A stretch of 64,000 nt of DNA, taken from positions 2,576,646-2,640,645 of the forward strand of contig OX457034.1 in the NCBI GenBank assembly GCA_949752745.1, read 5' to 3'. This DNA is from Protula sp. h YS-2021. Its lineage: Eukaryota; Annelida; Polychaeta; Sabellida; Serpulidae. The notes under the pieces are model-generated. The model saw only the letters and a program-made list of their open reading frames with translations. It was not told the origin of the DNA and ran no database searches. This document shows positions 1 to 12,700 of the stretch, piece by piece; the first letter of the stretch is position 1; each line of letters begins with the position of its first letter. A program made the position numbers and the translations under genes.

Positions 1-3000
1 CATATTGTCACACGAGTTCACAAACCAAAGAGAGGAACATATTTTCACACGACTTCACACAACAAAGAAGGGCACATATTGTCACACGAGTTTACACAAC
101 AAAGAGGGGCACATGTTGTCACACGAGTTCACACACCAAAGAGGTGCACATATTGTCACACGAGTTCACACACTAAAGAGGGGTAAATATTGTCACATGA
201 GATCACACACAAAGACGTGCACATATTGTCACACGAGTTCACACCAAAGCGTGGTAAATATTGTCACACGAGCTCACAAACCAAACGGGGCACATATTGT
301 CACACGAGATCACACACCAAAGACGTGCACATATTGTCACACGAGTTCACACACCAAAGAAGGGCACATATTTGTCACACGAGTCCACACACTAAAGAGG
401 GGCACATATTGTCACTTGAATTCACATAAAAAAGAGGGGCACATATTGGCACACGAGTTCACGAACCAAAGAAGTGAACATATTGTTGCACGAGTTCACA
501 CACCTAAGAGTCGTACATATTGTCACACGAGTTCACACTCCAAAGAGGAGCACATATTGTCACACGAGTTCACGCACCAATAAGGGGCACATATTGTCAC
601 ACGAGTTCACACAAAAAAGAGGGGCACATATGTCACACGAGTTGACACACCAAAGAGGGGCATATAGTGTTACACGAGTTGACAAACCAAAGGTGAACAT
701 ATTGTCACACGAGTTCACACCAAAAAGAGGGGCAAATATTGTCACACGAGTTCACGCACAAAAGAGGGGCACATATTGTCACACGTGTTAACACACAAAA
801 GAGGGGCACATATTGTCATACAAGTTCACACACCAAGGAGGGTAACATATTGTCACACGAGTTCACACACCAAAGACGGGCACATACTGTCGCACGAGTT
901 CACACACCAAAGAGGGGCACATATTGTCAAGCGAATTCACACACCAAAGATGGGCACATATTGTCGCACGAGTTCACACACCAAAGAGGGGCACATATTG
1001 TCAAGCGAGTTCACACACCAAAGAGGGGCACATATTGTCATACGAGTTCACACACCAAAAGAGAGGCACATATTGTCACACGAGTTCACGCATCAAAGAG
1101 GGGCACATATTATCACACGAGTTCACATCAGAAAGAGGGGCACATATTTTCACACTAGCTTACACCACAAAGAGGGTCACATATTGTAACACGAGCTCAG
1201 TAACCTAAGAGGGGACCATATTGTCACACGAGTTCACAAGCCAAAGAGGGGAACAAATTATCATACGAGTTTACACACAAAAGAGGGCCACATATTGTCA
1301 TAAGAGTTCACACAATAAAGAGGCGAACATATTGTCACACGAGAGCACACTACAGAGTGGCACATAGTGTCAAAGGATTTCACATCAGAAAGAGGGGCAT
1401 TTATTGGTACAAGAGTTCGCCCACTAAAGAGGGGCACATATTGTCACATTAGTTCACACACCAAAGAGGGACACATATTGTCACACGAGTTCACAAACCA
1501 AAGAGAGGAACATATTTTCACACGACTTCACACAACAAAGAAGGGCACATATTGTCACACGAGTTTACACAACAAAGAGGGGCACATGTTGTCACACGAG
1601 TTCACACACCAAAGAGGTGCACATATTGTCACACGAGTTCACACACTAAAGAGGGGTAAATATTGTCTCATGAGATCACACACAAAGACGTGCACATATT
1701 TTCACACGAGTTCACACCAAAGCGTGGTAAATATTGTCACACGAGCTCACAAACCAAACGGGGCACATATTGTCACACGAGATCACACACCAAAGACGTG
1801 CACATATTGTCACACGAGTTCACACACCAAAGAAGGGCACATATTTGTCACACGAGTCCACACACTAAAGAGGGGCACATATTGTCACTTGAATTCACAT
1901 AAAAAAGAGGGGCACATATTGGCACACGAGTTCACGAACCAAAGAAGTGAACATATTGTTGCACGAGTTCACACACCTAAGAGTCGTACATATTGTCACA
2001 CGAGTTCACACTCCAAAGAGGAGCACATATTGTCACACGAGTTCACGCACCAATAAGGGGCACATATTGTCACACGAGTTCACACAAAAAAGAGGGGCAC
2101 ATATGTCACACGAGTTGACACACCAAAGAGGGGCATATAGTGTTACACGAGTTGACAAACCAAAGGTGAACATATTGTCACACGAGTTCACACCAAAAAG
2201 AGGGGCAAATATTGTCACACGAGTTCACGCACAAAAGAGGGGCACATATTGTCACACGTGTTAACACACAAAAGAGGGGCACATATTGTCATACAAGTTC
2301 ACACACCAAGGAGGGTAACATATTGTCACACGAGTTCACACACCAAAGACGGGCACATACTGTCGCACGAGTTCACACACCAAAGAGGGGCACATATTGT
2401 CAAGCGAATTCACACACCAAAGATGGGCACATATTGTCGCACGAGTTCACACACCAAAGAGGGGCACATATTGTCAAGCGAGTTCACACACCAAAGAGGG
2501 GCACATATTGTCATACGAGTTCACACACCAAAAGAGAGGCACATATTGTCACACGAGTTCACGCATCAAAGAGGGGCACATATTATCACACGAGTTCACA
2601 TCAGAAAGAGGGGCACATATTTTCACACTAGCTTACACCACAAAGAGGGTCACATATTGTAACACGAGCTCAGTAACCTAAGAGGGGACCATATTGTCAC
2701 ACGAGTTCACAAGCCAAAGAGGGGAACAAATTATCATACGAGTTTACACACAAAAGAGGGCCACATATTGTCATAAGAGTTCACACAATAAAGAGGCGAA
2801 CATATTGTCACACGAGAGCACACTACAGAGTGGCACATAGTGTCAAAGGATTTCACATCAGAAAGAGGGGCATTTATTGGTACAAGAGTTCGCCCACTAA
2901 AGAGGGGCACATATTGTCACATTAGTTCACACACCAAAGAGGGACACATATTGTCACACGAGTTCACAAACCAAAGAGAGGAACATATTTTCACACGACT

Positions 3001-6000
3001 TCACACAACAAAGAAGGGCACATATTGTCACACGAGTTTACACAACAAAGAGGGGCACATGTTGTCACACGAGTTCACACACCAAAGAGGTGCACATATT
3101 GTCACACGAGTTCACACACTAAAGAGGGGTAAATATTGTCTCATGAGATCACACACAAAGACGTGCACATATTTTCACACGAGTTCACACCAAAGCGTGG
3201 TAAATATTGTCACACGAGCTCACAAACCAAACGGGGCACATATTGTCACACGAGATCACACACCAAAGACGTGCACATATTGTCACACGAGTTCACACAC
3301 CAAAGAAGGGCACATATTTGTCACACGAGTCCACACACTAAAGAGGGGCACATATTGTCACTTGAATTCACATAAAAAAGAGGGGCACATATTGGCACAC
3401 GAGTTCACGAACCAAAGAAGTGAACATATTGTTGCACGAGTTCACACACCTAAGAGTCGTACATATTGTCACACGAGTTCACACTCCAAAGAGGAGCACA
3501 TATTGTCACACGAGTTCACGCACCAATAAGGGGCACATATTGTCACACGAGTTCACACAAAAAAGAGGGGCACATATGTCACACGAGTTGACACACCAAA
3601 GAGGGGCATATAGTGTTACACGAGTTGACAAACCAAAGGTGAACATATTGTCACACGAGTTCACACCAAAAAGAGGGGCAAATATTGTCACACGAGTTCA
3701 CGCACAAAAGAGGGGCACATATTGTCACACGTGTTAACACACAAAAGAGGGGCACATATTGTCATACAAGTTCACACACCAAGGAGGGTAACATATTGTC
3801 ACACGAGTTCACACACCAAAGACGGGCACATACTGTCGCACGAGTTCACACACCAAAGAGGGGCACATATTGTCAAGCGAATTCACACACCAAAGATGGG
3901 CACATATTGTCGCACGAGTTCACACACCAAAGAGGGGCACATATTGTCAAGCGAGTTCACACACCAAAGAGGGGCACATATTGTCATACGAGTTCACACA
4001 CCAAAAGAGAGGCACATATTGTCACACGAGTTCACGCATCAAAGAGGGGCACATATTATCACACGAGTTCACATCAGAAAGAGGGGCACATATTTTCACA
4101 CTAGCTTACACCACAAAGAGGGTCACATATTGTAACACGAGCTCAGTAACCTAAGAGGGGACCATATTGTCACACGAGTTCACAAGCCAAAGAGGGGAAC
4201 AAATTATCATACGAGTTTACACACAAAAGAGGGCCACATATTGTCATAAGAGTTCACACAATAAAGAGGCGAACATATTGTCACACGAGAGCACACTACA
4301 GAGTGGCACATAGTGTCAAAGGATTTCACATCAGAAAGAGGGGCATTTATTGGTACAAGAGTTCGCCCACTAAAGAGGGGCACATATTGTCACATTAGTT
4401 CACACACCAAAGAGGGACACATATTGTCACACGAGTTCACAAACCAAAGAGAGGAACATATTTTCACACGACTTCACACAACAAAGAAGGGCACATATTG
4501 TCACACGAGTTTACACAACAAAGAGGGGCACATGTTGTCACACGAGTTCACACACCAAAGAGGTGCACATATTGTCACACGAGTTCACACACTAAAGAGG
4601 GGTAAATATTGTCTCATGAGATCACACACAAAGACGTGCACATATTTTCACACGAGTTCACACCAAAGCGTGGTAAATATTGTCACACGAGCTCACAAAC
4701 CAAACGGGGCACATATTGTCACACGAGATCACACACCAAAGACGTGCACATATTGTCACACGAGTTCACACACCAAAGAAGGGCACATATTTGTCACACG
4801 AGTCCACACACTAAAGAGGGGCACATATTGTCACTTGAATTCACATAAAAAAGAGGGGCACATATTGGCACACGAGTTCACGAACCAAAGAAGTGAACAT
4901 ATTGTTGCACGAGTTCACACACCTAAGAGTCGTACATATTGTCACACGAGTTCACACTCCAAAGAGGAGCACATATTGTCACACGAGTTCACGCACCAAT
5001 AAGGGGCACATATTGTCACACGAGTTCACACAAAAAAGAGGGGCACATATGTCACACGAGTTGACACACCAAAGAGGGGCATATAGTGTTACACGAGTTG
5101 ACAAACCAAAGGTGAACATATTGTCACACGAGTTCACACCAAAAAGAGGGGCAAATATTGTCACACGAGTTCACGCACAAAAGAGGGGCACATATTGTCA
5201 CACGTGTTAACACACAAAAGAGGGGCACATATTGTCATACAAGTTCACACACCAAGGAGGGTAACATATTGTCACACGAGTTCACACACCAAAGACGGGC
5301 ACATACTGTCGCACGAGTTCACACACCAAAGAGGGGCAGATATTGTCAAGCGAATTCACACACCAAAGATGGGCACATATTGTCGCACGAGTTCACACAC
5401 CAAAGAGGGGCACATATTGTCAAGCGAGTTCACACACCAAAGAGGGGCACATATTGTCATACGAGTTCACACACCAAAAGAGAGGCACATATTGTCACAC
5501 GAGTTCACGCATCAAAGAGGGGCACATATTATCACACGAGTTCACATCAGAAAGAGGGGCACATATTTTCACACTAGCTTACACCACAAAGAGGGTCACA
5601 TATTGTAACACGAGCTCAGTAACCTAAGAGGGGACCATATTGTCACACGAGTTCACAAGCCAAAGAGGGGAACAAATTATCATACGAGTTTACACACAAA
5701 AGAGGGCCACATATTGTCATAAGAGTTCACACAATAAAGAGGCGCACATATTGTCACACGAGAGCACACTACAGAGTGGCACATAGTGTCAAAGGATTTC
5801 ACATCAGAAAGAGGGGCATTTATTGGTACAAGAGTTCGCCCACTAAAGAGGGGCACATATTGTCACATTAGTTCACACACCAAAGAGGGACACATATTGT
5901 CACACGAGTTCACAAACCAAAGAGAGGAACATATTTTCACACGACTTCACACAACAAAGAAGGGCACATATTGTCACACGAGTTTACACAACAAAGAGGG

Positions 6001-6785
6001 GCACATGTTGTCACACGAGTTCACACACCAAAGAGGTGCACATATTGTCACACGAGTTCACACACTAAAGAGGGGTAAATATTGTCACATGAGATCACAC
6101 ACAAAGACGTGCACATATTGTCACACGAGTTCACACCAAAGCGTGGTAAATATTGTCACACGAGCTCACAAACCAAACGGGGCACATATTGTCACACGAG
6201 ATCACACACCAAAGACGTGCACATATTGTCACACGAGTTCACACACCAAAGAAGGGCACATATTTGTCACACGAGTCCACACACTAAAGAGGGGCACATA
6301 TTGTCACTTGAATTCACATAAAAAAGAGGGGCACATATTGGCACACGAGTTCACGAACCAAAGAAGTGAACATATTGTTGCACGAGTTCACACACCTAAG
6401 AGTCGTACATATTGTCACACGAGTTCACACTCCAAAGAGGAGCACATATTGTCACACGAGTTCACGCACCAATAAGGGGCACATATTGTCACACGAGTTC
6501 ACACAAAAAAGAGGGGCACATATGTCACACGAGTTGACACACCAAAGAGGGGCATATAGTGTTACACGAGTTGACAAACCAAAGGTGAACATATTGTCAC
6601 ACGAGTTCACACCAAAAAGAGGGGCAAATATTGTCACACGAGTTCACGCACAAAAGAGGGGCACATATTGTCACACGTGTTAACACACAAAAGAGGGGCA
6701 CATATTGTCATACAAGTTCACACACCAAGGAGGGTAACATATTGTCACACGAGTTCACACACCAAAGACGGGCACATACTGTCGC
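1..6785. repeat. 37-bp satellite in a 1473-bp higher-order repeat
   Basis: Head-to-tail monomers of about 37 bp, each containing CACATATTGTCACACGAG followed by a TTCACACACCAAAGAGGGG-like half. About 40 diverged monomers form a higher-order unit of 1473 bp: the same variant monomers recur near 190, 1663, 3136, 4609 and 6082 with very few differences. Roughly 4.6 units are visible and the array is cut by the window start. Because 37 is not a multiple of three and the monomer has few stops, long ORFs appear in several frames; they are not genes. The order breaks down near 6785. Confidence 0.95.
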
Positions 6786-7620
6786 ACGATTTCACACAGC
6801 AAAGAGGGGCAGATATTATTACACTATTCACACCACAAAGAGGGGTACATATTGTCACACGAGCTCACAAACGAAAGAGGGGCGCATATGGTCGCACGAG
6901 TTCTCACACCAAAGAGGGGCACATATTGTCACACAAGTTCACACACCAAAGATGGGAACATATTGTCACACGATTTCACAACAAAAAGAGCGGCACACAT
7001 AGTCTCACGAGATCACACACCAAAGAGGGGCACATATTGTCACACGAATTCACACCACAAAGAGGGGCACATATTGTCACTCGAGTTGACACACCAAAGA
7101 GGGATATATATTGTGACACGAGTTCACAAACCAAATATTGGCACATATTGTCACACGAGTTCACACACCAAAGAGGGACACATATTGTCACACGAGTTCA
7201 CACACCATAGGATGGTAAATATTGTCACACGAGCTCACAAACCAAATGGGGCACATATTGTCACACGAGATCACACACCAAAGACGTGCACATATTGTCA
7301 CACGAGTTCTCACACCAAAGAAGGGCACATATTTGTCACACGAGTCCACACACTAAAGAGGGGCACATATTGTCACTCGAATTCACATAAAAAAGAGGGG
7401 CACATATTGGCACACGAGTTCACAAACCAAAGAAGTGAACATATTGCTGCACGAGTTCACACACCTAAGAGTCGTACATATTGTCACACGAGTTCACACT
7501 CCAAAGAGGAGCACATATTGTCACACGAGTTCACGCACCAATAAGGGACACATATTGTCAAACGAGTTAACAAACCAAAGAGGGGCACATATTGTCACAC
7601 GAGTTCACACACCAAAGAGG
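6786..7620. repeat. Diverged edge of the satellite array
   Basis: The same 37-bp monomers continue but no longer follow the 1473-bp order. Part of it (about 7216-7550) again resembles the segment near 260-590 of the higher-order unit. The array is interrupted at 7621 by Polinton copy 1. Confidence 0.9.
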
Positions 7621-7626
7621 GATATA
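7621..7626. other. Left target-site duplication of Polinton copy 1 (GATATA)
   Basis: Six bases directly outside the left terminus. The matching six bases outside the right terminus (23955-23960) read GATTTA, one mismatch. A 6-bp duplication is the size known for Polinton integrases. A satellite monomer near 7110 carries the same GGATATATATTGTGACACGA context, which fits the empty target. Confidence 0.75.
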
Positions 7627-7936
7627 AGTATTATGGAAATAAGAGTTCTGCCCCAGTCAATCATCGTGACGTCATCAATCACGTGATCAATTAAATCAAT
7701 TAAGTCAATTAAGCCAATTAAGCCCGCTGCCACCTGTCAATCATTGTGACGCCATAGTGACGTCATGGGCGACGTAACCATGGCAACAGGCAGTCAGGGT
7801 AAAGGAAATATGAACCCCCCCCCCCTAGGCGGCAGTCTGGACAGACCCTATAGTAAAAAGTATGGAAAGAAGTGATGCCCCCCCCCCCCTAGGCGGCAGT
7901 CTGGACAGACCCTATAGTAAAAAGTTTGGACCCCCC
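7627..7936 (+). repeat. Left terminal inverted repeat, Polinton copy 1
   Basis: Begins AGTATTATGGAAATAAGAG and pairs with the reverse complement of 23640-23954, which begins AGTAGTATGGAAATAAGAG. It contains two TGACGTCA palindromes (7667-7674, 7758-7765), a CACGTG (7680-7685), short AATTAAGTC/AATTAAGCC repeats, and a tandemly duplicated module with a poly-C run, CCTAGGCGGCAGTC and GACCCTATAGTAAAAAGT. The outer boundary is sharp; the inner one is approximate because of the poly-C tracts. Confidence 0.9.
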
Positions 7937-8000
7937 TAGACATACTATGTACCGACCCCCCCTCCCCGGCGAGCAACATTCTGTCAAGTCAGCATAAGTT

Positions 8001-8064
8001 GCATCAGAGTGGTATATAAGGGATGAGCACCCGACAACAACAGTGACAGTCATATCGGTAAGTG
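8001..8064 (+). promoter_or_regulatory. Distal TATA promoter with downstream splice-donor-like site
   Basis: TATATAAG at 8013-8020 is preceded by ATCAGAGTGG, a context repeated at 8115 and 9682 and at the polymerase end of copy 2. About 40 bases downstream lies CG|GTAAGTG (boundary 8057/8058), a near-consensus 5' splice site, also conserved in copy 2. This suggests a short non-coding first exon spliced to the acceptor just upstream of the polymerase start. Confidence 0.6.
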
Positions 8065-8102
8065 GAGCATGGAAGCAAAAAGTTACACACCACAATTGGA
8101 TC

Positions 8103-8166
8103 ACATCACAGTGGTATATAAGGGATGACATCCAGTGACAGCCAGTGACAACCATTTCGGTAAGTG
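8103..8166 (+). promoter_or_regulatory. Second distal TATA promoter and donor-like site
   Basis: A near-duplicate of the preceding promoter: TATATAAG at 8115-8122 after ATCACAGTGG, followed by TTCG|GTAAGTG (boundary 8159/8160). The GTAAGTG leads straight into the minisatellite array, which would then be intronic. Confidence 0.55.
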
Positions 8167-9650
8167 TTTATTGAAACTTTATAAATAAAAAGTGAATTTT
8201 GTAAACAAACTTTATAAACAAACTTTGCAGACAAACTTTAGTTATTTGCATCATTGAAACTTTGTAAACAAACTTTGTAAACAAGATTTGTAAACAAACT
8301 TTGTAAACAAACTTTGCAAACAAACTTTAGTTATTTGCATCATTGAAACTTTGTAAACAAACTTTGTAAACAAGATTTGTCAACAAACTTTGTAAACAAA
8401 GTTTGTAAACAAACTTTAGTTATTTGCATAATTGAAACTTTATAAACAAACTTTATAAACAAACTTTATAAACAAACTTTGTAAACAAACTTTAGCTATT
8501 TGCATAATTGAATTTTTGCAAACAAACTTTGTAAACAAACTTTGTAAACAAACTTTGTAAACAAGATTTGTAAACAAACTATGCAAACAAACTTTATAAA
8601 CAAACTTTGTAAACAAACTTTAGCTATTTGCATAATTGAATTTTTGCAAACAAACTTTGTAAACAAACTTTGTAAACAAACTTTGTAAACAAGATTTTAA
8701 ACAAACTTTGTAAACAAACTTTAGTTAATTGCATAATTGAAACTTTGTAAACAAAATTTGTAAACAAACTTTAGCTATTTGCATAATTGAAACTTTGTAA
8801 ACAAACTTTGTAAACAAACTTTATAAACAAACTTTGTAAACAAACTTTGCAAACAAACTTTAGTTATTTGCATCATTGAAACTTTGTAAACAAAATTTGT
8901 AAACAAACTTTAGCTATTTGCATAATTGAAACTTTGTAAACAAACTTTGTAAACAAACTTTGTAAACAAACTTTATAAACAAACTTTGTAAACAAACTTT
9001 ATAAACAAACTTTGTGAACAAACTTTATAAACAAACTTTGTAAACAAACTTTGTAAACAAACTTTGCAAACAAACTTTAGTTATTTGCATCATTGAAACT
9101 TTGTAAACAAACTTTGTAAACAAGATTTGTAAACAAACTTTGTAAACAAACTTTGTAAGCAAACTTTAGTTATTTGCATAATTGAAACTTTATAAACAAA
9201 CTTTATAAACAAACTTTGTAAACAAGATTTGTAAACAAACTTTGCAAACAAACTTTATAAACAAACTTTGTAAACAAACTTTAGCTATTTGCATAATTGA
9301 ATTTTTGCAAACAAACTTTGTAAACAAACTTTGTAAACAAACTTTGTAAGCAAGATTTGTAAACAAACTTTGTAAACAAACTTTAGTTAATTGCATAATT
9401 GAAACTTTGTAAACAAAATTTGTAAACAAACTTTAGCTATTTGCATAATTGAAACTTTGTAAACAAACTTTGTAAACAAACTTTATAAACAAACTTTGTA
9501 AACAAACTTTATAAACAAACTTTTTGAACAAACTTTATAAACAAACTTTGTAAACAAACTTTGTAAACAATCTTTGTTAACAAAATTTGTAAACAAAATT
9601 TGTAAACAAAATTTGTGAACAAAATTTGCATAATTAAACCTTTGTAAACC
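8160..9650. repeat. ACTTTGTAAACAA minisatellite with interspersed octamer motifs
   Basis: About 1.5 kb of 13-bp units (ACTTTGTAAACAA and variants with TATAAACA, GCAAACA or GATTTGTAAACA). Every one to a few hundred bases the run is broken by a GTTATTTGCATAATTGAA-type insert carrying ATTTGCAT, about a dozen times. GTAAACA matches the forkhead core site and ATTTGCAT the POU octamer. Copy 2 has only a single unit at the corresponding place (about 59480-59500), so the array expanded in copy 1. ORFs crossing it are meaningless. Confidence 0.9.
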
Positions 9651-9681
9651 AGTTTGAGCAAGTTACACATCATCGGAGTGG

Positions 9682-9722
9682 TATAAAAGGAAGAGTGAAA
9701 CGTATATTTTACTTCATTTCAG
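9682..9722 (+). promoter_or_regulatory. Proximal polymerase TATA box and splice-acceptor-like site
   Basis: TATAAAA at 9682-9688 in the context ATCGGAGTGGTATAAAAGG. Downstream a pyrimidine stretch ends in TTTCAG at 9722, 26 bases before the polymerase ATG at 9749. Copy 2 preserves both (TATAAAAG at 58714-58721 minus, TTTCAG ending at 58682). The AG could accept the distal leader, or this TATA could serve directly. Confidence 0.6.
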
Positions 9723-9748
9723 TTCTAGCAACAGCAACAGCAACAACG

Positions 9749-12700
9749 ATGGCAACAGTCTACTGTCATGATTGTGATGTGACATTTCCATCTCTGGAAT
9801 TGTTCGTGGCACATAGATGTAAACCAGCTAGGATGAAACGTGCTCGTGAAGAGCTTGTTGAGCAGATTGAAGCCAAGAGACGAAAGATCTTACAAGATGG
9901 TGTTGAAAGACCTGATCCAGTCCTCTGCTGTAAATGCATCAAAATATTTCCATCTTTAGATGCATTTGAGACACATGCATGTGTTGAGATGGAAAATGTG
10001 TCTCATGAAGAACAAAGAAAGAAAGAGACAGGACAAGTAGGCAGAGGCAGAAGAGTGAGTCTTGGTGGAAACGCACAGGAAAGACGGTTTGAGCCTTAAG
10101 ATGGATCGGATTTGCTACTTGAAATGCGACAACAAGAGAACCGGATTAAGAGACATTTGTTAGAGACGCTAAACCATGGCATAAAATGGTATATTGTCGT
10201 ACATGCACGCTTCAAGAAAATGACACCAAATGCTGAAGGTGTTATGGTAGAACACGTGGATAATTCCTTTATCAGCAGTCCAACATATGCAGCATACAAT
10301 CCAGCAGATATTGAGAAGCACTTACCAGAAGTCTATAAAGAATTGTTTACCAGGTTTGATGAACATGAGCGACAAGGCTCTGGCTGGGTGTTGGATAACA
10401 TATTATTCATTGAAGTGCATACAGCGACGTCAGCGCCACTGGAAGCAAGCAGTTTTATCCCACTACCGAAGAAAGTAAAGAGTACAAAGGCTGTGTTAAA
10501 CATTCAGAATGATGACAACAAGTGCTTCTTATGGTCTGTATTGGCTCACCTTCACCCTTCAACAAGCAATAACCCACAACGCGTGAATCATTACAAAGCA
10601 TTTGAGAAGGAATTGAAGGTGGAAGGCATGACATTTCCCACACCGATTACAGACATTCCAAAGTTTGAAAAGGAGAATGATGTGTCCATTAACGTGTTTG
10701 GATATGAACATGATGTAGTTGTTCCCATACAACTGAGTCAAAACACCAGCGCGAGAGAAATCAACTTGCTTTTGATTAGCAATGGCAAGACAAGGCATTA
10801 TTGCCTCATCAAGAATTTCAGCAGACTGATGGCTTATCGTACCAAGTATAATGGTGCAACATTTTATTGTTTCAACTGTCTTCACGGGTTTAAGCGACAA
10901 GATCTTTTAGACAAGCATCGTGAAGTGTGTGGCAAGCATGGAGCACAACGTTTATCATTTCCCAAAGAACCCTTCATCAAGTTCAAGAATGTAGCCAAAC
11001 AACAGCGAGCGCCGTTTGTCATTTATGCAGACTTTGAATGTTTCACGAAAAAGCATGAAGAAGTTAGGTATCAGCATCATCGTCCAAACAGCTTTGCCTA
11101 TGTGGTTGTGAGCCAGTATGATACACATGCCCCAGTCGTGTATCGAGGAGATAATGCCGTGAAAGTCTTTTTAAACCATATGGTGAATGAGCGTAATCGT
11201 ATTGTGCATGGCTTGCTACAGCCAAAGAAAATGGTCATGCCTCGTGAAGATGAAGAGCATTATAAGAACGCCACAGATTGCTACATTTGTCATGAGCCTC
11301 TAGGAGCAGATCATGTGAGAGATCATGACCATATCAATGGCAAATACCGTGGAGCTGCACATCGTGAATGCAATTTACAATTTCGACTTCGAAAGGATAA
11401 GCAGGATGTGAAAGATTCTTTCATCATTCCTGTCTTTTTCCACAATTTACGAGGCTATGGCAGCCATTTGATCATGGAAGAAATTGGAAAGTTCAAAAAC
11501 GAAACCATTACAGTCATTCCCAACACCGTTGAGAAATATATTGCATTCACCATGAGCAATCTGAAATTTACAGACAGTTATCAGTTCATGAGTACTTCTC
11601 TACAGAAGTTGGTATCCAACCTGGCAGCAGAAGGGAAAGACAACTTTTATAACATGACATCACACATTCACGATAGCGATCAACAAGATTTACTGTTGAG
11701 AAAGGGAGTGTACCCCTACGATTATGTGGATGAGCCATCCAAGTTTGCTGAAACACAACTACCGTCCAAGGACAAGTTTTACAGTCTGCTCAGTGAAGAA
11801 GACATTAGCGATGAGGATTATGCGCATGCGCAGAAGGTGTGGGAGACATTCCACTGTACCACATTTGGTGAATACCATGACTTGTACCTGAAATCAGATG
11901 TGTTGCTGCTGGCTGACGTGTTTGAAAACTTTCGTCACGTATGTCTCAACACGTATGAATTACATCCTGCTCACTACTATACAGCGCCAGGACTGTCCTG
12001 GGATGCCATGTTGAAAGCGACAAAGGTGAAATTAGAATTGATCAACGACATTGACAGGTACCAAATGGTTGAACAAGGTCTACGGGGAGGAATATCTGTC
12101 ATCACACACAAGTATGCGAAAGCAAATAACCACTACATGGCAAATTACGATCCCACGAAACCAATCAACTACTTGACGTACCTGGATGCAAACAACTTGT
12201 ATGGCTGGGCCATGTCGCAAAGCATGCCGGAAAGTGGATTTATGTGGGTGAGCGAGCCAGAATCCATTGACTTTATGGATGTGGATGAAGATGACGAGAT
12301 TGGGTACATTTTAGAAGTGGATTTAGAATACCCACAATCCATTCATGATCATCATAATCACTACCCAGTGGCTCCAGAACGGAAATGTGTGAAAGTGGGA
12401 GAATTGTCAGAGCATAGTCAGAAGCTGCGAAAAGATCTAAACATGAAAGGCAAGCCTAGTGAAAAGCTCATTCCCAACTTGTGTGACAAGAAGAAATATG
12501 TACTTCATTATAGAAATTTAGAACAATATGTCTCACTGGGATCGAAAGTCACGAAGGTGCACCGTGCCATCATGTTTGCACAGAGCAAATGATTGGCAAA
12601 ATACATCTCCTTGAACACGGAAAAGAGAAAGTTGGCCAAGAACCCGTTTGAGAAAGACTTCTTCAAATTGATGAACAACTCTGTGTTTGGCAAAACCATG

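Noticed and set aside
1..7620. Possible CRISPR array
   Set aside because: Repeats are contiguous and degenerate with no unique spacers, in animal DNA.
5..7686. Many long ORFs reading His/Thr/Lys-rich repeats, resembling zinc-finger proteins
   Set aside because: They are readings of the 37-bp satellite in all frames; they repeat every 1473 bp, have no Cys/His finger spacing and no gene signals.
10455..10900. Minus-strand ORFs within the polymerase gene, and similar ones within capsid genes
   Set aside because: Shadows of the real genes; codons follow the opposite strand, with no conservation of their own.
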